From: CBDUVZ01 sp965370805
GTDB lineage: Bacteria > Hydrothermota > Tepidihabitantia > Tepidihabitantales > Tepidihabitantaceae
Direction: 5' to 3'
Length of the DNA: 9,104 nt
NCBI GenBank assembly: GCA_965370805.1
Contig: CBDUVZ010000120.1
Location: 1 to 9,104 of the forward strand
In this document: positions 1 to 5,675 of the stretch, piece after piece
Numbering within the stretch: the first letter of the stretch is position 1
Layout of the letters: each line of letters starts with the position of its first letter
The notes under the pieces: model-generated
Told to the model about the DNA's origin: nothing
Seen by the model: the letters and a program-made list of their open reading frames with translations, nothing else
The model's database searches: none
Translations under genes and position numbers: made by a program

Positions 1-103
1 ATCAGAGTAGCATACCATATAAGGATTGAGGTGAGGGTGACAGGATGTGGAGTGCGGGCGCGAAGCTCCCGCTTTGCCTTTCCTGACGCGACGCTGTGGC
101 GGA

Positions 104-137
104 CCAAAGCGGCAGCTCTGCTGCCGCAGTCCAAAGC
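104..137. repeat. REP-like hairpin element
   Basis: A 7-bp perfect inverted repeat, GCGGCAG (109-115) and CTGCCGC (121-127), encloses a 5-nt loop. It is flanked by near-copies of CCAAAGC (104-110) and TCCAAAGC (130-137), the latter in direct orientation. Such flanked short palindromes resemble extragenic REP-type elements of many bacterial genomes. Family membership is inferred from architecture only; no second copy lies in this window. Confidence 0.4.
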
Positions 138-151
138 CCGGCGGGCCTTGT

Positions 152-379
152 GGGCGATGGCATGGGCGCGGCTCCGGGCGAAGCTGGCGGCGAGATTAGC
201 GACGAGATTCCGGGCGAAGCTGAGGGCGTTAGTCGGGACGCGACTGGCGACGTAGCTGGCGGCGGGATTAGCGACGCGATTTGGGGCGAAATTGGGGACG
301 AAACTGGCGACGAGATTAGCCACGCGATTGGCGACGAAGCTGACGGCGGGATTAGCGACGAGGTTGGCGACGGTTCTGG
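152..379. repeat. degenerate 12-bp tandem repeat block, 19 units
   Basis: Cutting the sequence every 12 bases from 152 to 379 gives nineteen units with no indels and consensus [CG]GRCGARRYTRG. CG at unit positions 4-5 is present in all nineteen units and T at position 10 in eighteen. Examples are CGACGAGATTAG (308-319) and CGGCGGGATTAG, which occurs identically at 260-271 and 344-355. Because 12 is a multiple of three, each frame encodes a tetrapeptide repeat. The plus frame gives Gly/Asp-Glu-Ile-Ser-like units; the minus frame gives Ala-Asn-x-Val-like units. The strict register argues for an expanded minisatellite or a low-complexity coding repeat. Which one cannot be settled from this window. 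Confidence 0.85.
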
Positions 380-691
380 GGAACAATGTAGGCAACATCC
401 TGGGCGGGGGAGGGGGTTTTGGCGGGAACCGGCTAACAGACTATAAGTGAAGAGGTTGCGTGGGATTCCAGCTTGCGGTCAATGCAACTTTATTGTAGCA
501 TGTGCTGATGGAGACCTGTACATGAACGGGCAGGATGAGGAGATGAACCACAGATAAACACGGTAGGAGAAGTCAGATTGCAGAGTGCAGAAGGCAAAGC
601 GCAGAATGAGGAAACCGCCCGGGACACCAAGAAGGGAATTGTCATTGCGCACGGCGCTTGCGCCGGCACTGAAGACTTGTAGCGGTCTGCG
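380..691. other. intergenic stretch, no gene seen
   Basis: No reading frame with a ribosome binding site or recognisable protein was found here. It contains dispersed repeat text (545-614). A small GC hairpin, CGGCG-CTTG-CGCCG (652-665), lies about 30 bases past the stop codon of the minus-strand gene at 692-1165. It has no T-run, so it is at best a weak terminator. Confidence 0.6.
545..614. repeat. dispersed extragenic repeat text, left copy
   Basis: GAACCACAGATAAACACGG (545-563) is a diverged copy of the text at 1387-1417 and, inverted, at 8898-8920 and 8961-8973. It is followed by an AGATTGCAGAGTGCAGAA-type tract (571-588) and AATGAGGAAA (605-614), which resemble the inverted text at 8989-9010. 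These phrases recur only between genes in this window. They are the kind of repeated noncoding text found across many uncultivated bacterial genomes; that last point is recalled, not tested. Confidence 0.55.
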
Positions 692-1165
692 CTAGCCGGT
701 GTATCCCGGAACGGTTTTCACTTCACTCTCGAACAGGTCCCGGTCGTCCTTCTCCTTTATCTTCGCGCCGGCTTCTCTTGCCAGGCCGAGGAACTTGTCC
801 CGTTCCGATTCGTTGCCCGCGACCGCGTGCGCCCGGGCCATGCCCTCATACGCGAATGCGATGTCCCAGTCGCCGATGCCGTGCTCAGTGCAGATGTCCC
901 GGCACAACTGCGCGTGATGCAAGGCCTGCACCGGGCGGTTCAACACCGCGTACACCCGCGAGATCTGCCACTCGCCCCGTTCGAGATTCTCGGGTTTGCC
1001 TACTTCGCCCCAGTGGAACCGCGAAGCATGGGCTGTGTGGACCATCTTTTCGTCCTCTGCCGGAGTTCGGTCCTTCTTGTCATGGAGTTGCCACGTCAGG
1101 TTGAACAGGTTGACTGCCATGAGTTTGTGGCACTCTTCTACAGTGTGCTTCTTTTCTTCGGCCAT
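692..1165 (-). CDS. small soluble TPR-like protein of unknown function
   Basis: The 157-residue product has no signal peptide or membrane segment. ATG at 1165 is the start because a full AGGAGG (1178-1173) precedes it by 7 bases. It is rich in charged residues and in His, Trp and Tyr. Notable patches are H43-T-A-H-A-S-R-F-H51-W52 and R63-G-E-W66. Residues about 66-93 and 103-130 look like two antiparallel helix pairs with TPR-like spacing of small residues (Ala, Gly, Tyr), for example AYEGMARAHAVAGN at 105-118. I recall similar uncharacterised proteins beginning MAEEKKHTVEECH in environmental bacteria, but cannot name a family. It stands alone between two repeat-rich intergenic regions and is not obviously in an operon. 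A role as a helical-repeat scaffold or binding protein is inference; no catalytic motif is evident. Confidence 0.85.
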   Translation of the reverse strand: MAEEKKHTVEECHKLMAVNLFNLTWQLHDKKDRTPAEDEKMVHTAHASRFHWGEVGKPENLERGEWQISRVYAVLNRPVQALHHAQLCRDICTEHGIGDWDIAFAYEGMARAHAVAGNESERDKFLGLAREAGAKIKEKDDRDLFESEVKTVPGYTG

Positions 1166-1260
1166 GGTGTTACCTCCTGTGCCCGGTTGCGTCCGGGTAA
1201 TTCAGTGTAGCCCGGCGGGAGCGGAAGGTAAGCGCGGCGGTGAGCGGATTGCAGAGGGGA

Positions 1261-1475
1261 GAACCGCCAAGGCCGACAGGGAAACGTCGAATGGCGAATG
1301 CGGAGGGAATAACCGCCAAGGCCGCCAAGAGCGCCAAGGTTGAGAACCGGAGCGGAGAGGATAAACACCAAGGCACCAAGAGGAAGTAACCACGGATGGA
1401 CACGGATGAACACAGACGAGTGCTGAATGCGGAAGGAATAACCGCCAGGGCCGATAGGGAAACGTCGAATGCGTC
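1261..1475. repeat. cluster of dispersed extragenic repeat modules
   Basis: Three module types alternate. Module B, AACCGCCAAGGCCG..., occurs at 1262-1275, 1311-1339 and 1440-1454; the 29-bp copy at 1311-1339 differs by one base from 8696-8724. A longer unit at 1263-1293 is repeated at 1441-1471 with two mismatches in 31 bases. A variant, AAACACCAAGGCACCAAGA, spans 1363-1381. Module A, AACCACGGATGGACACGG (1388-1405), continues to 1417 and reappears inverted near the right end of the window. GAATGCGGARGGAATAACC precedes two of the B copies (1296-1314 and 1425-1443). Confidence 0.7.
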
Positions 1476-1489
1476 AAGCGTGAAACGGA

Positions 1490-1519
1490 GGAGCGGCGGC
1501 TTGCGCCGCCGCTCCTTTT
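1490..1519. terminator. GC-rich hairpin terminator, probably bidirectional
   Basis: A perfect 11-bp stem, GGAGCGGCGGC (1490-1500) with GCCGCCGCTCC (1505-1515), has the 4-nt loop TTGC. TTTT follows on the plus strand (1516-1519) and GTTT on the minus strand. It lies about 28 bases past the stop codon of the minus-strand gene at 1543-3258, so it most likely ends that transcript. The plus-strand U-tract could also block readthrough into that gene. Confidence 0.8.
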
Positions 1520-1542
1520 GGTCTTGTGCGCCGGGCTTCGGG

Positions 1543-3258
1543 TCAGCGGAGCGCGAAGGTCCTGGTTGTGGCCGTGCCGTCCGGGGCCACCAGTTGCACG
1601 AAGTAGACTCCGGCCGGGCCGGTCGGGAGCATCAGGTTGTGGTTTCCTGCCGGGAGCGTGCGGTCCAGACCGGCGACGCGACGGCCGATTGCGTCGTAGA
1701 GGCTGAGCCGTACCGGGCCTGAGGCCGGAAGCGCGAACCTGACCCGGGTGCCGGTTGCGGTCGGAATTGCCGTCAGGTTGTAGCGGTCAGGCAGGGTCGG
1801 GCCGGGCCGGTCGGCGATTCCGGTCCAGTCACTGCGGGAGTAGAAGATCCTCTCCCGGGAGGCACGGTAGACTATGCCGGGGACGTCGGGTTCGACCCAT
1901 TCGACCTGGGCCGGCGTCGCGCTGAGTGTGTTTCGGGCCTGGACCCTGACTCGTGGGAGCCAGTTCGTGCGATACGGGCGCCAGGTGTAGCTGACTCCGT
2001 CCGGGGTCTGCGGGTATTGCCAGAATACGACGCCGGTGCCGTATCCGAACCTGCCGGTGACGTCCGCTGACCGCGTGAAGCTGGCCGTGGTGTCGCCGAA
2101 GTAGAGCCAGTACCAGTCGGTGCCGTTGTTGTAGGACGTGAGGTAGCGGGCCTGGCGGTTCGAGGCCTGGTAGTCGAAGCAGACCAGGAAGGTGTCTCCC
2201 CAGGCGGCGAGCGATGTGTAGTCGCCGATGGTGGTGTACCCGCCCTGGTAGAGGTATTCGAGCGTGTCGCCGCCCCCCGCCGTGACCCCGAGGACGCGGA
2301 TGCGGTCGAGCGTATCGATGTAGGAGATGATGAGGTAGTGAGTGCTGCGCATGACGTTGTACTGCATGTCGAGCCCGGTCTTGGCATCCTGCGGTTCACC
2401 TCTGAAATGGTGGGTGTCGAACGTCACGGTATCCATCCACATCACGCCGAGCTGGTGGCTTGCGGTGATGTAGGAGTAGTATACCCGGGGACCGAACGTC
2501 GTGTCGGCGTTGGACCAGAGGCAGACGTCGACGATCGGGTCGGTGCCGGTGTCGTGGAGTGTGAGGTTTGTTGCTCCGCCCGGGAAAGCGGCTTCGGCGC
2601 CGTTGCTCGCGAACACCCGGCGCAGGCGTGCCTCGCTGAAGTCGCTGTAGCCGACGTACCCGATGTAGCAGTAGTTGCCGATGCAGACCGCGCCGACGGA
2701 CGGGAACAGGTAGCCGGCCCACCAGGCGAAGGTCTCAGTCCAGTCGGTCCCGCCGTTGGTGGACATGCTGATGCCCCAGTTGCTGGTTCTGCCGTCACCG
2801 AGGTACCGGTAGGCGCAGAAGAGGTTTCCGGTGTTCCTGTCGCGGTCGAAGTGGAATTCTTTGATTGTGTCCCGGGGTCCGATCTGGACGTCGATCTCCC
2901 AGTCGGTCTCGGGAGCGCGCAGTGGGACGCGCCAGGTGACGCCGATTTCGACATCACCGAGTTCGGGGAAGAGCTCGAGCGCCGATTCGAACCGGCCCTG
3001 ATTCCAGAGCGATTCGATTTCCCGGGCGAGTGGCTCGGCCGATTCGATGCTGATGCGGGCGTTTGTCTTTTCATCCCGGGTCATCGCCTGGAGCGCGAGC
3101 CAGACCGGGCCGCAGGGCTCGGGGACCGGCGCCGGTTCCTGCGTGATTCTTGCCGGCCGGACATGACTCCCGACAGTCATGACGTCGGGCATCTCCTGGA
3201 ATGCCGGCAGGACTGCAAGGAGTCCGGCGGCGGCGGTGAGCACGAGCAGTTTCTTCAC
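1543..3258 (-). CDS. secreted Asp-box protein with T9SS type A sorting domain
   Basis: The product is predicted to be 571 residues, starting at GTG 3258, which has GGGAGG four bases upstream; longer forms would overlap mlaE antisense. Residues 1-20 form a signal peptide (VKKLLVLTAAAGLLAVLPAF). A helical segment follows (about 70-100), then a beta-rich central domain (about 105-475). That domain carries two Asp-box-like motifs, STNGGTDW (166-173) and SYNNGTDW (375-382), which suggests a sialidase/BNR-type beta-propeller. Catalytic residues of a glycosidase cannot be assigned. The last 80 residues (490-571) match the T9SS type A C-terminal domain pattern: RVRFALPASGPVRLSLYDAIG (503-523, shown in part as VRFALPASG), then LPAGNH and GVYFVQL. 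Such domains direct passage across the outer membrane and surface attachment or release in FCB-type bacteria. A terminator follows it and a strong promoter precedes it, so it is likely a single-gene unit. Substrate and exact role are unknown. Confidence 0.88.
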   Translation of the reverse strand: MKKLLVLTAAAGLLAVLPAFQEMPDVMTVGSHVRPARITQEPAPVPEPCGPVWLALQAMTRDEKTNARISIESAEPLAREIESLWNQGRFESALELFPELGDVEIGVTWRVPLRAPETDWEIDVQIGPRDTIKEFHFDRDRNTGNLFCAYRYLGDGRTSNWGISMSTNGGTDWTETFAWWAGYLFPSVGAVCIGNYCYIGYVGYSDFSEARLRRVFASNGAEAAFPGGATNLTLHDTGTDPIVDVCLWSNADTTFGPRVYYSYITASHQLGVMWMDTVTFDTHHFRGEPQDAKTGLDMQYNVMRSTHYLIISYIDTLDRIRVLGVTAGGGDTLEYLYQGGYTTIGDYTSLAAWGDTFLVCFDYQASNRQARYLTSYNNGTDWYWLYFGDTTASFTRSADVTGRFGYGTGVVFWQYPQTPDGVSYTWRPYRTNWLPRVRVQARNTLSATPAQVEWVEPDVPGIVYRASRERIFYSRSDWTGIADRPGPTLPDRYNLTAIPTATGTRVRFALPASGPVRLSLYDAIGRRVAGLDRTLPAGNHNLMLPTGPAGVYFVQLVAPDGTATTRTFALR

Positions 3259-3291
3259 GTTTCCTCCCTGAAGGTTTGCTGTTTTCGGGGA

Positions 3292-3320
3292 ATTATACCC
3301 GGTGACGGCGGGGCTGGCAA
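3292..3320 (-). promoter_or_regulatory. promoter of the T9SS-type protein gene
   Basis: On the minus strand, TTGCCA (3320-3315; five of six bases of the consensus -35) is followed after 17 bases by a perfect TATAAT (3297-3292). The predicted transcript would start near 3285, leaving a short leader that carries the GGGAGG ribosome binding site. This is a standard housekeeping sigma factor architecture. Confidence 0.8.
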
Positions 3321-3328
3321 GCGGAGCG

Positions 3329-3356
3329 TTGACAGAGTCGGGCAGGCTGATAACAT
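3329..3356 (+). promoter_or_regulatory. promoter of mlaEFD, predicted leaderless
   Basis: A perfect TTGACA -35 box (3329-3334) is followed after 16 bases by TAACAT (3351-3356; four of six -10 consensus bases, including the important TA and final T). Transcription should begin about 7 bases after the -10 box, at or next to the mlaE ATG at 3364. No Shine-Dalgarno sequence is present there. The -35 boxes of this promoter and the divergent one are only 8 bases apart. Confidence 0.7.
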
Positions 3357-3363
3357 AGCGCTG

Positions 3364-4104
3364 ATGAATGTGCTTGCCGCGCCGGTCAGGTATCTCGTAT
3401 TCCTGGGGAGGAGCATTCTCGTTCCCTGGGACCTGGGCCGGACCTGGCCGAGAATTCTGGAACAGGCGTACCGGCACGGCGTCGGCGCGCTGCCGGTGGT
3501 GCTGCTGGCCGGGGTGTTCGTCGGCCTGACGACCGCAATCCAGACGAGCTACCAGTTGATGGGCGTGGTGCCGAAGTATTTCGTCGGGATGGGGGTGGGC
3601 CGGCTGGTGCTGATTGAACTGGCCCCGGTCTTCACCGCATTCGTGGTTGCCGGCCGGTCGTCGTCGTCAATCGCCGCGGAACTCGGGGCGATGCGGACTT
3701 CGGAGCAGATCGACGCGCTGACCGTGATGGCGGTTAACCCTTACCGGTTTCTGTGCCTGCCCCGGGTTGTCGCCCTGGTGGTGGCGCTGCCGGTACTGGT
3801 CGTGATGATGGAATTGGTCGCGGTCGCGGTGGCGCTGGTCATCTCCGCGGTCGCGCTCGACGTGTCGACCTACACGTTCATGTACGGGGTGACTCACTTC
3901 TTTGCGCCGCGGGATTTCTTCGGCGGGCTGGGCAAGGCGGTGCTGTTCGGGTTGGCGATTGGCGCGAACGGCTGCTACTTCGGGTTCAACGTCGAAGGCG
4001 GGGCCGAGCAGGTCGGCCGGGCCGCAACCCGGGCGGTGGTCGTGTCCGCGGCGATGATCCTCGCTTTCAACTTCGTGGTCGCGATGGTCTATTTCAGCGC
4101 ATGA
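3364..4104 (+). CDS. mlaE: MlaE-family ABC transporter permease
   Basis: This 246-residue integral membrane protein is the permease of an MCE-type lipid transporter (MlaE/TGD1/YrbE family), acting in the inner membrane with the MlaF ATPase and MlaD. Family hallmarks are ELAPVFTAFVVAGR (85-98), AAELGAMRTSEQIDAL (104-119) and the C-terminal GCYFGFNVEGGAEQVGRA (203-220). Hydrophobic stretches lie at about 42-60, 82-97, 134-165, 190-208 and 224-244. ATG 3364 is chosen because its protein begins where the family normally begins. An upstream extension of the frame back to 2338 is antisense to the divergent gene. No ribosome binding site is visible, but a promoter ends a few bases upstream, which suggests leaderless translation. 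Its stop overlaps the mlaF start as ATGA (4101-4104), implying translational coupling. Length is slightly under the usual 255-265 residues. Confidence 0.94.
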   Translation: MNVLAAPVRYLVFLGRSILVPWDLGRTWPRILEQAYRHGVGALPVVLLAGVFVGLTTAIQTSYQLMGVVPKYFVGMGVGRLVLIELAPVFTAFVVAGRSSSSIAAELGAMRTSEQIDALTVMAVNPYRFLCLPRVVALVVALPVLVVMMELVAVAVALVISAVALDVSTYTFMYGVTHFFAPRDFFGGLGKAVLFGLAIGANGCYFGFNVEGGAEQVGRAATRAVVVSAAMILAFNFVVAMVYFSA

Positions 4105-4799
4105 TTACCGTCAGCCGGGTCTTCAAGCGGTTCCGCGACAAGCAGGTGCTGGACGGGATCGACCTGGCGGTTCCGGACGGGAAGGTGGTGGTCATCCTCG
4201 GGCCGTCGGGCATCGGCAAGACGGTGCTGCTCAAGGTGATGACCGGACTGCTGGTTCCGGACCAGGGGGAAGTCTGCTACGACGGCGCGGCGCTGGACTA
4301 CGGCGTCTTCTCCGACAACCGGAAGATACTCGGACAACTCGGGTATGTGTTCCAGGGCGGCGCGCTGTTCGACTCGATGGACGTGGCCGGCAACGTGGCG
4401 CTGCCGATCCGGGAGAACGGGAACCCGGCTCGACGCGAGCTTGCAGATCGGGTCCGGATGGTGCTGGAGCGGGTCGGCATGGCCGAGTATGCCGGGCTGA
4501 TGCCGCGAGAGCTGTCCGGCGGAATGATCCGGCTGGCGGCGATTGCCCGCGCCCTGGCGACCGACCCGCGCTACGTCTTCTACGACGAGCCGACCACCGG
4601 TCTCGACCCGGTGATGCGCGAGCGGATCTGCGACCTGATTGTCAGCCTGCGGGACCGCGAGGGCAAGACCGAGATTGTCGTAACCCATGACCTGGAGGCC
4701 GCGGAAAGGGTGGCGGACACGATTTACATGCTGCGCGAGGGCCGGCTCTCGGTCCAGGATGGAGCGAGGAAGGAACATTATGAAGCGAATCGTTCGTGA
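4101..4799 (+). CDS. mlaF: MlaF-family ABC transporter ATPase
   Basis: The 232-residue cytoplasmic ATPase powers the MlaE permease. All nucleotide-binding motifs are present in order: Walker A GPSGIGKT (34-41), Q-loop Gln85 in FQGG, signature ELSGGM (137-142), Walker B YVFYDE (158-163), D-loop TTGLDP (165-170) and switch His196 in VTHD. The LSGGM signature, rather than LSGGQ, together with the short length and position between mlaE and mlaD, identifies the Mla/Mce subgroup. The ATG at 4101 overlaps the mlaE stop codon (ATGA), and its C-terminus overlaps mlaD by 20 bases. The long C-terminal extension with which E. coli MlaF contacts its partner subunit does not appear to be present; this comparison is from memory. 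No MlaB (STAS) gene is adjacent. Function in phospholipid movement between inner and outer membrane is inferred from the family; direction of transport is not evident. Confidence 0.95.
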   Translation: MITVSRVFKRFRDKQVLDGIDLAVPDGKVVVILGPSGIGKTVLLKVMTGLLVPDQGEVCYDGAALDYGVFSDNRKILGQLGYVFQGGALFDSMDVAGNVALPIRENGNPARRELADRVRMVLERVGMAEYAGLMPRELSGGMIRLAAIARALATDPRYVFYDEPTTGLDPVMRERICDLIVSLRDREGKTEIVVTHDLEAAERVADTIYMLREGRLSVQDGARKEHYEANRS

Positions 4800-5538
4800 C
4801 AGTCTGGTGGTTGTCTTCGTGCTGCTCGGAATCGGGGCCGCGGTGCTCGGATACTTCTGGTTTTCAGGGCGGCTCGAGACCGGCCTGCGCCGGGACGTGT
4901 TCGTTCATTTTCGCGACGTAACCGGGCTGCGGGTCGGGGACCCGGTTGAAGTGCTGGGGATTCCCAAGGGCAAAGTGGCGTCGATCGATCTGGTCGGCAG
5001 GCGGGTGCGGTGCCGGCTGGCGATTGACCGGGACGTGGAATTGACCCGGGACGCGCGGTTCGCAATCAGGTCGGTCAGCTACCTGGGCAGTGATCGATAC
5101 CTGATGGTCACTATGGGTGACGGGCCTGCGGCCGACGACAGCCTGGTGTTCGCCGGGCATAACGAAGCGCTCGACCTGGAGGAGACGTTCCTGCGGCTCG
5201 ACGCGATGCTCGTCAAGTTCAATCCCGAGAAGCTGAGCGAGGAACTGCGCAAAGCCGGTGAAGACCTGATGGCGATTGTCCGGGACCAGTTGGCCCGGTT
5301 CAACACGGAGCTCGGCCGGTTCAACAGCAACTTCGATATCACGGTAGCTGAAATCCAGGAGTTCTCCGCTACTTTCGACAGCCTGGCTGCGATGCTGGAC
5401 AAGGAATCAACCGCCGGGAAGCTGTTCAGCTCGAAGGAGTTATACGACGAAGTGAGAGAAACCAACAAGCAGGTTCAGGAGCTGATTACCGACATCAAGA
5501 CGAACCCGAGGCGCTACTTCAAGATCAGTATCTTCTAG
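4780..5538 (+). CDS. mlaD: MCE-domain lipid-binding protein, MlaD-like
   Basis: The 252-residue product has one N-terminal membrane anchor (about 8-29, DSLVVVFVLLGIGAAVLGYF within it). One MCE domain follows (about 38-115), seen as FVHFRDVTGLRVGDPVEVLG (41-60) and YLGSDRYLMVTMGDG (101-115). The tail from about 130 is a long, mostly helical periplasmic segment, likely coiled coil, ending in TNPRRYFKISIF. A closing NP-(K/R)-(K/R)-Y-x-x-(F/I)-S-(V/I)-F motif is typical of MlaD homologues in Bacteroidetes-related diderms, longer than E. coli MlaD. MCE proteins form hexameric rings that carry lipids between the membranes. ATG 4780 is chosen because AGGA (4771-4774) precedes it by five bases and the product starts just before the anchor. 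The gene overlaps mlaF by 20 bases. No mlaC, mlaB or mlaA follows; the next gene is convergent. Confidence 0.93.
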   Translation: MKRIVRDSLVVVFVLLGIGAAVLGYFWFSGRLETGLRRDVFVHFRDVTGLRVGDPVEVLGIPKGKVASIDLVGRRVRCRLAIDRDVELTRDARFAIRSVSYLGSDRYLMVTMGDGPAADDSLVFAGHNEALDLEETFLRLDAMLVKFNPEKLSEELRKAGEDLMAIVRDQLARFNTELGRFNSNFDITVAEIQEFSATFDSLAAMLDKESTAGKLFSSKELYDEVRETNKQVQELITDIKTNPRRYFKISIF

Positions 5539-5675
5539 CAGACCTGCTCCGGTGTTACTGTTCGCCGGGGTGGGGGCCGGATGGTTCCAGTTTGACGTAA
5601 AGGGCGGAGATCTCCGCCGCGACGCAGAGTCCTCAGCAGGGCACCCGGTCGCGGTCACGGCAGCGGGAGCCGCGC
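5539..5675. other. convergent spacer between mlaD and pgk-tpiA
   Basis: This 137-base spacer separates the 3' ends of two convergent operons. It holds a 16-bp perfect palindrome, GGCGGAGATCTCCGCC (5603-5618). As a hairpin that gives a six-base-pair stem with loop GATC. No T-run follows on either strand. It could act as a weak bidirectional terminator; I see no classic rho-independent terminator. Confidence 0.45.

Larger units (their letters stand above)
1..398 (-). other. open minus frame across the repeat block, runs off left edge (doubtful gene)
   Basis: Read on the minus strand from the ATG at 398-396, the frame has no stop codon down to the window edge, giving at least 132 codons. Its first half is a tetrapeptide repeat of the type Ala-Asn-Leu-Val / Ala-Ser-Phe-Val from the 12-bp DNA repeats. 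The second half is Arg/Ala-rich and passes through the REP-like hairpin. No Shine-Dalgarno sequence precedes the ATG; only a purine-poor, C-rich stretch is seen. It may simply be open because a 12-bp repeat without stop codons stays open. The rest of the frame lies outside the window. I give it as a possible partial gene at low confidence. Confidence 0.2.
1166..1542. other. repeat-rich intergenic region without a gene
   Basis: About 375 bases separate two minus-strand genes. Apart from the ribosome binding site at 1173-1178 and the terminator hairpin at 1490-1519, it is made largely of dispersed repeat modules (1261-1475). Short frames crossing it give Leu/Gly/Pro/Arg-rich products with no RBS and no resemblance to known proteins. 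I treat these as spurious. Confidence 0.7.

Noticed and set aside
31..255. Plus-strand GTG-start frame preceded by AAGGA
   Set aside because: The RBS-like spacing is fair, but the product is only Arg/Ala-rich repeat translation with no recognisable fold and crosses a hairpin element.
152..379. CRISPR-like array
   Set aside because: The repeat is a contiguous 12-mer without unique spacers, and no cas genes are visible.
96..446. Plus-strand GTG-start frame of Gly/Asp/Glu tetrapeptide repeats
   Set aside because: No ribosome binding site is seen. It is open because the 12-bp repeat contains no stop, and the ends are unrelated low-complexity sequence.
652..665. Terminator of the 692-1165 gene
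   Set aside because: The stem is only five base pairs and there is no T-run on the minus strand.
1204..1231. Promoter for the 692-1165 gene (TACACT with a weak upstream box)
   Set aside because: The -10-like box is fair, but no convincing -35 box lies at proper spacing.
1138..1477. Overlapping short minus frames in the intergenic region
   Set aside because: They translate the dispersed repeats into Leu/Gly/Pro-rich products and have no RBS; such frames are commonly misannotated as hypothetical proteins.
2338..3363. Long N-terminal extension of MlaE
   Set aside because: It is wholly antisense to the T9SS-type gene. The conserved MlaE family start and a promoter both point to 3364.
3259..3477. 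N-terminal extension of the T9SS-type protein to 3477
   Set aside because: It would overlap mlaE and both promoters. GTG 3258 has a Shine-Dalgarno sequence and is followed at once by a signal peptide.
4089..4778. Minus-strand frame antisense to mlaF
   Set aside because: His/Gln/Arg-rich shadow frame; mlaF has all ABC ATPase motifs.
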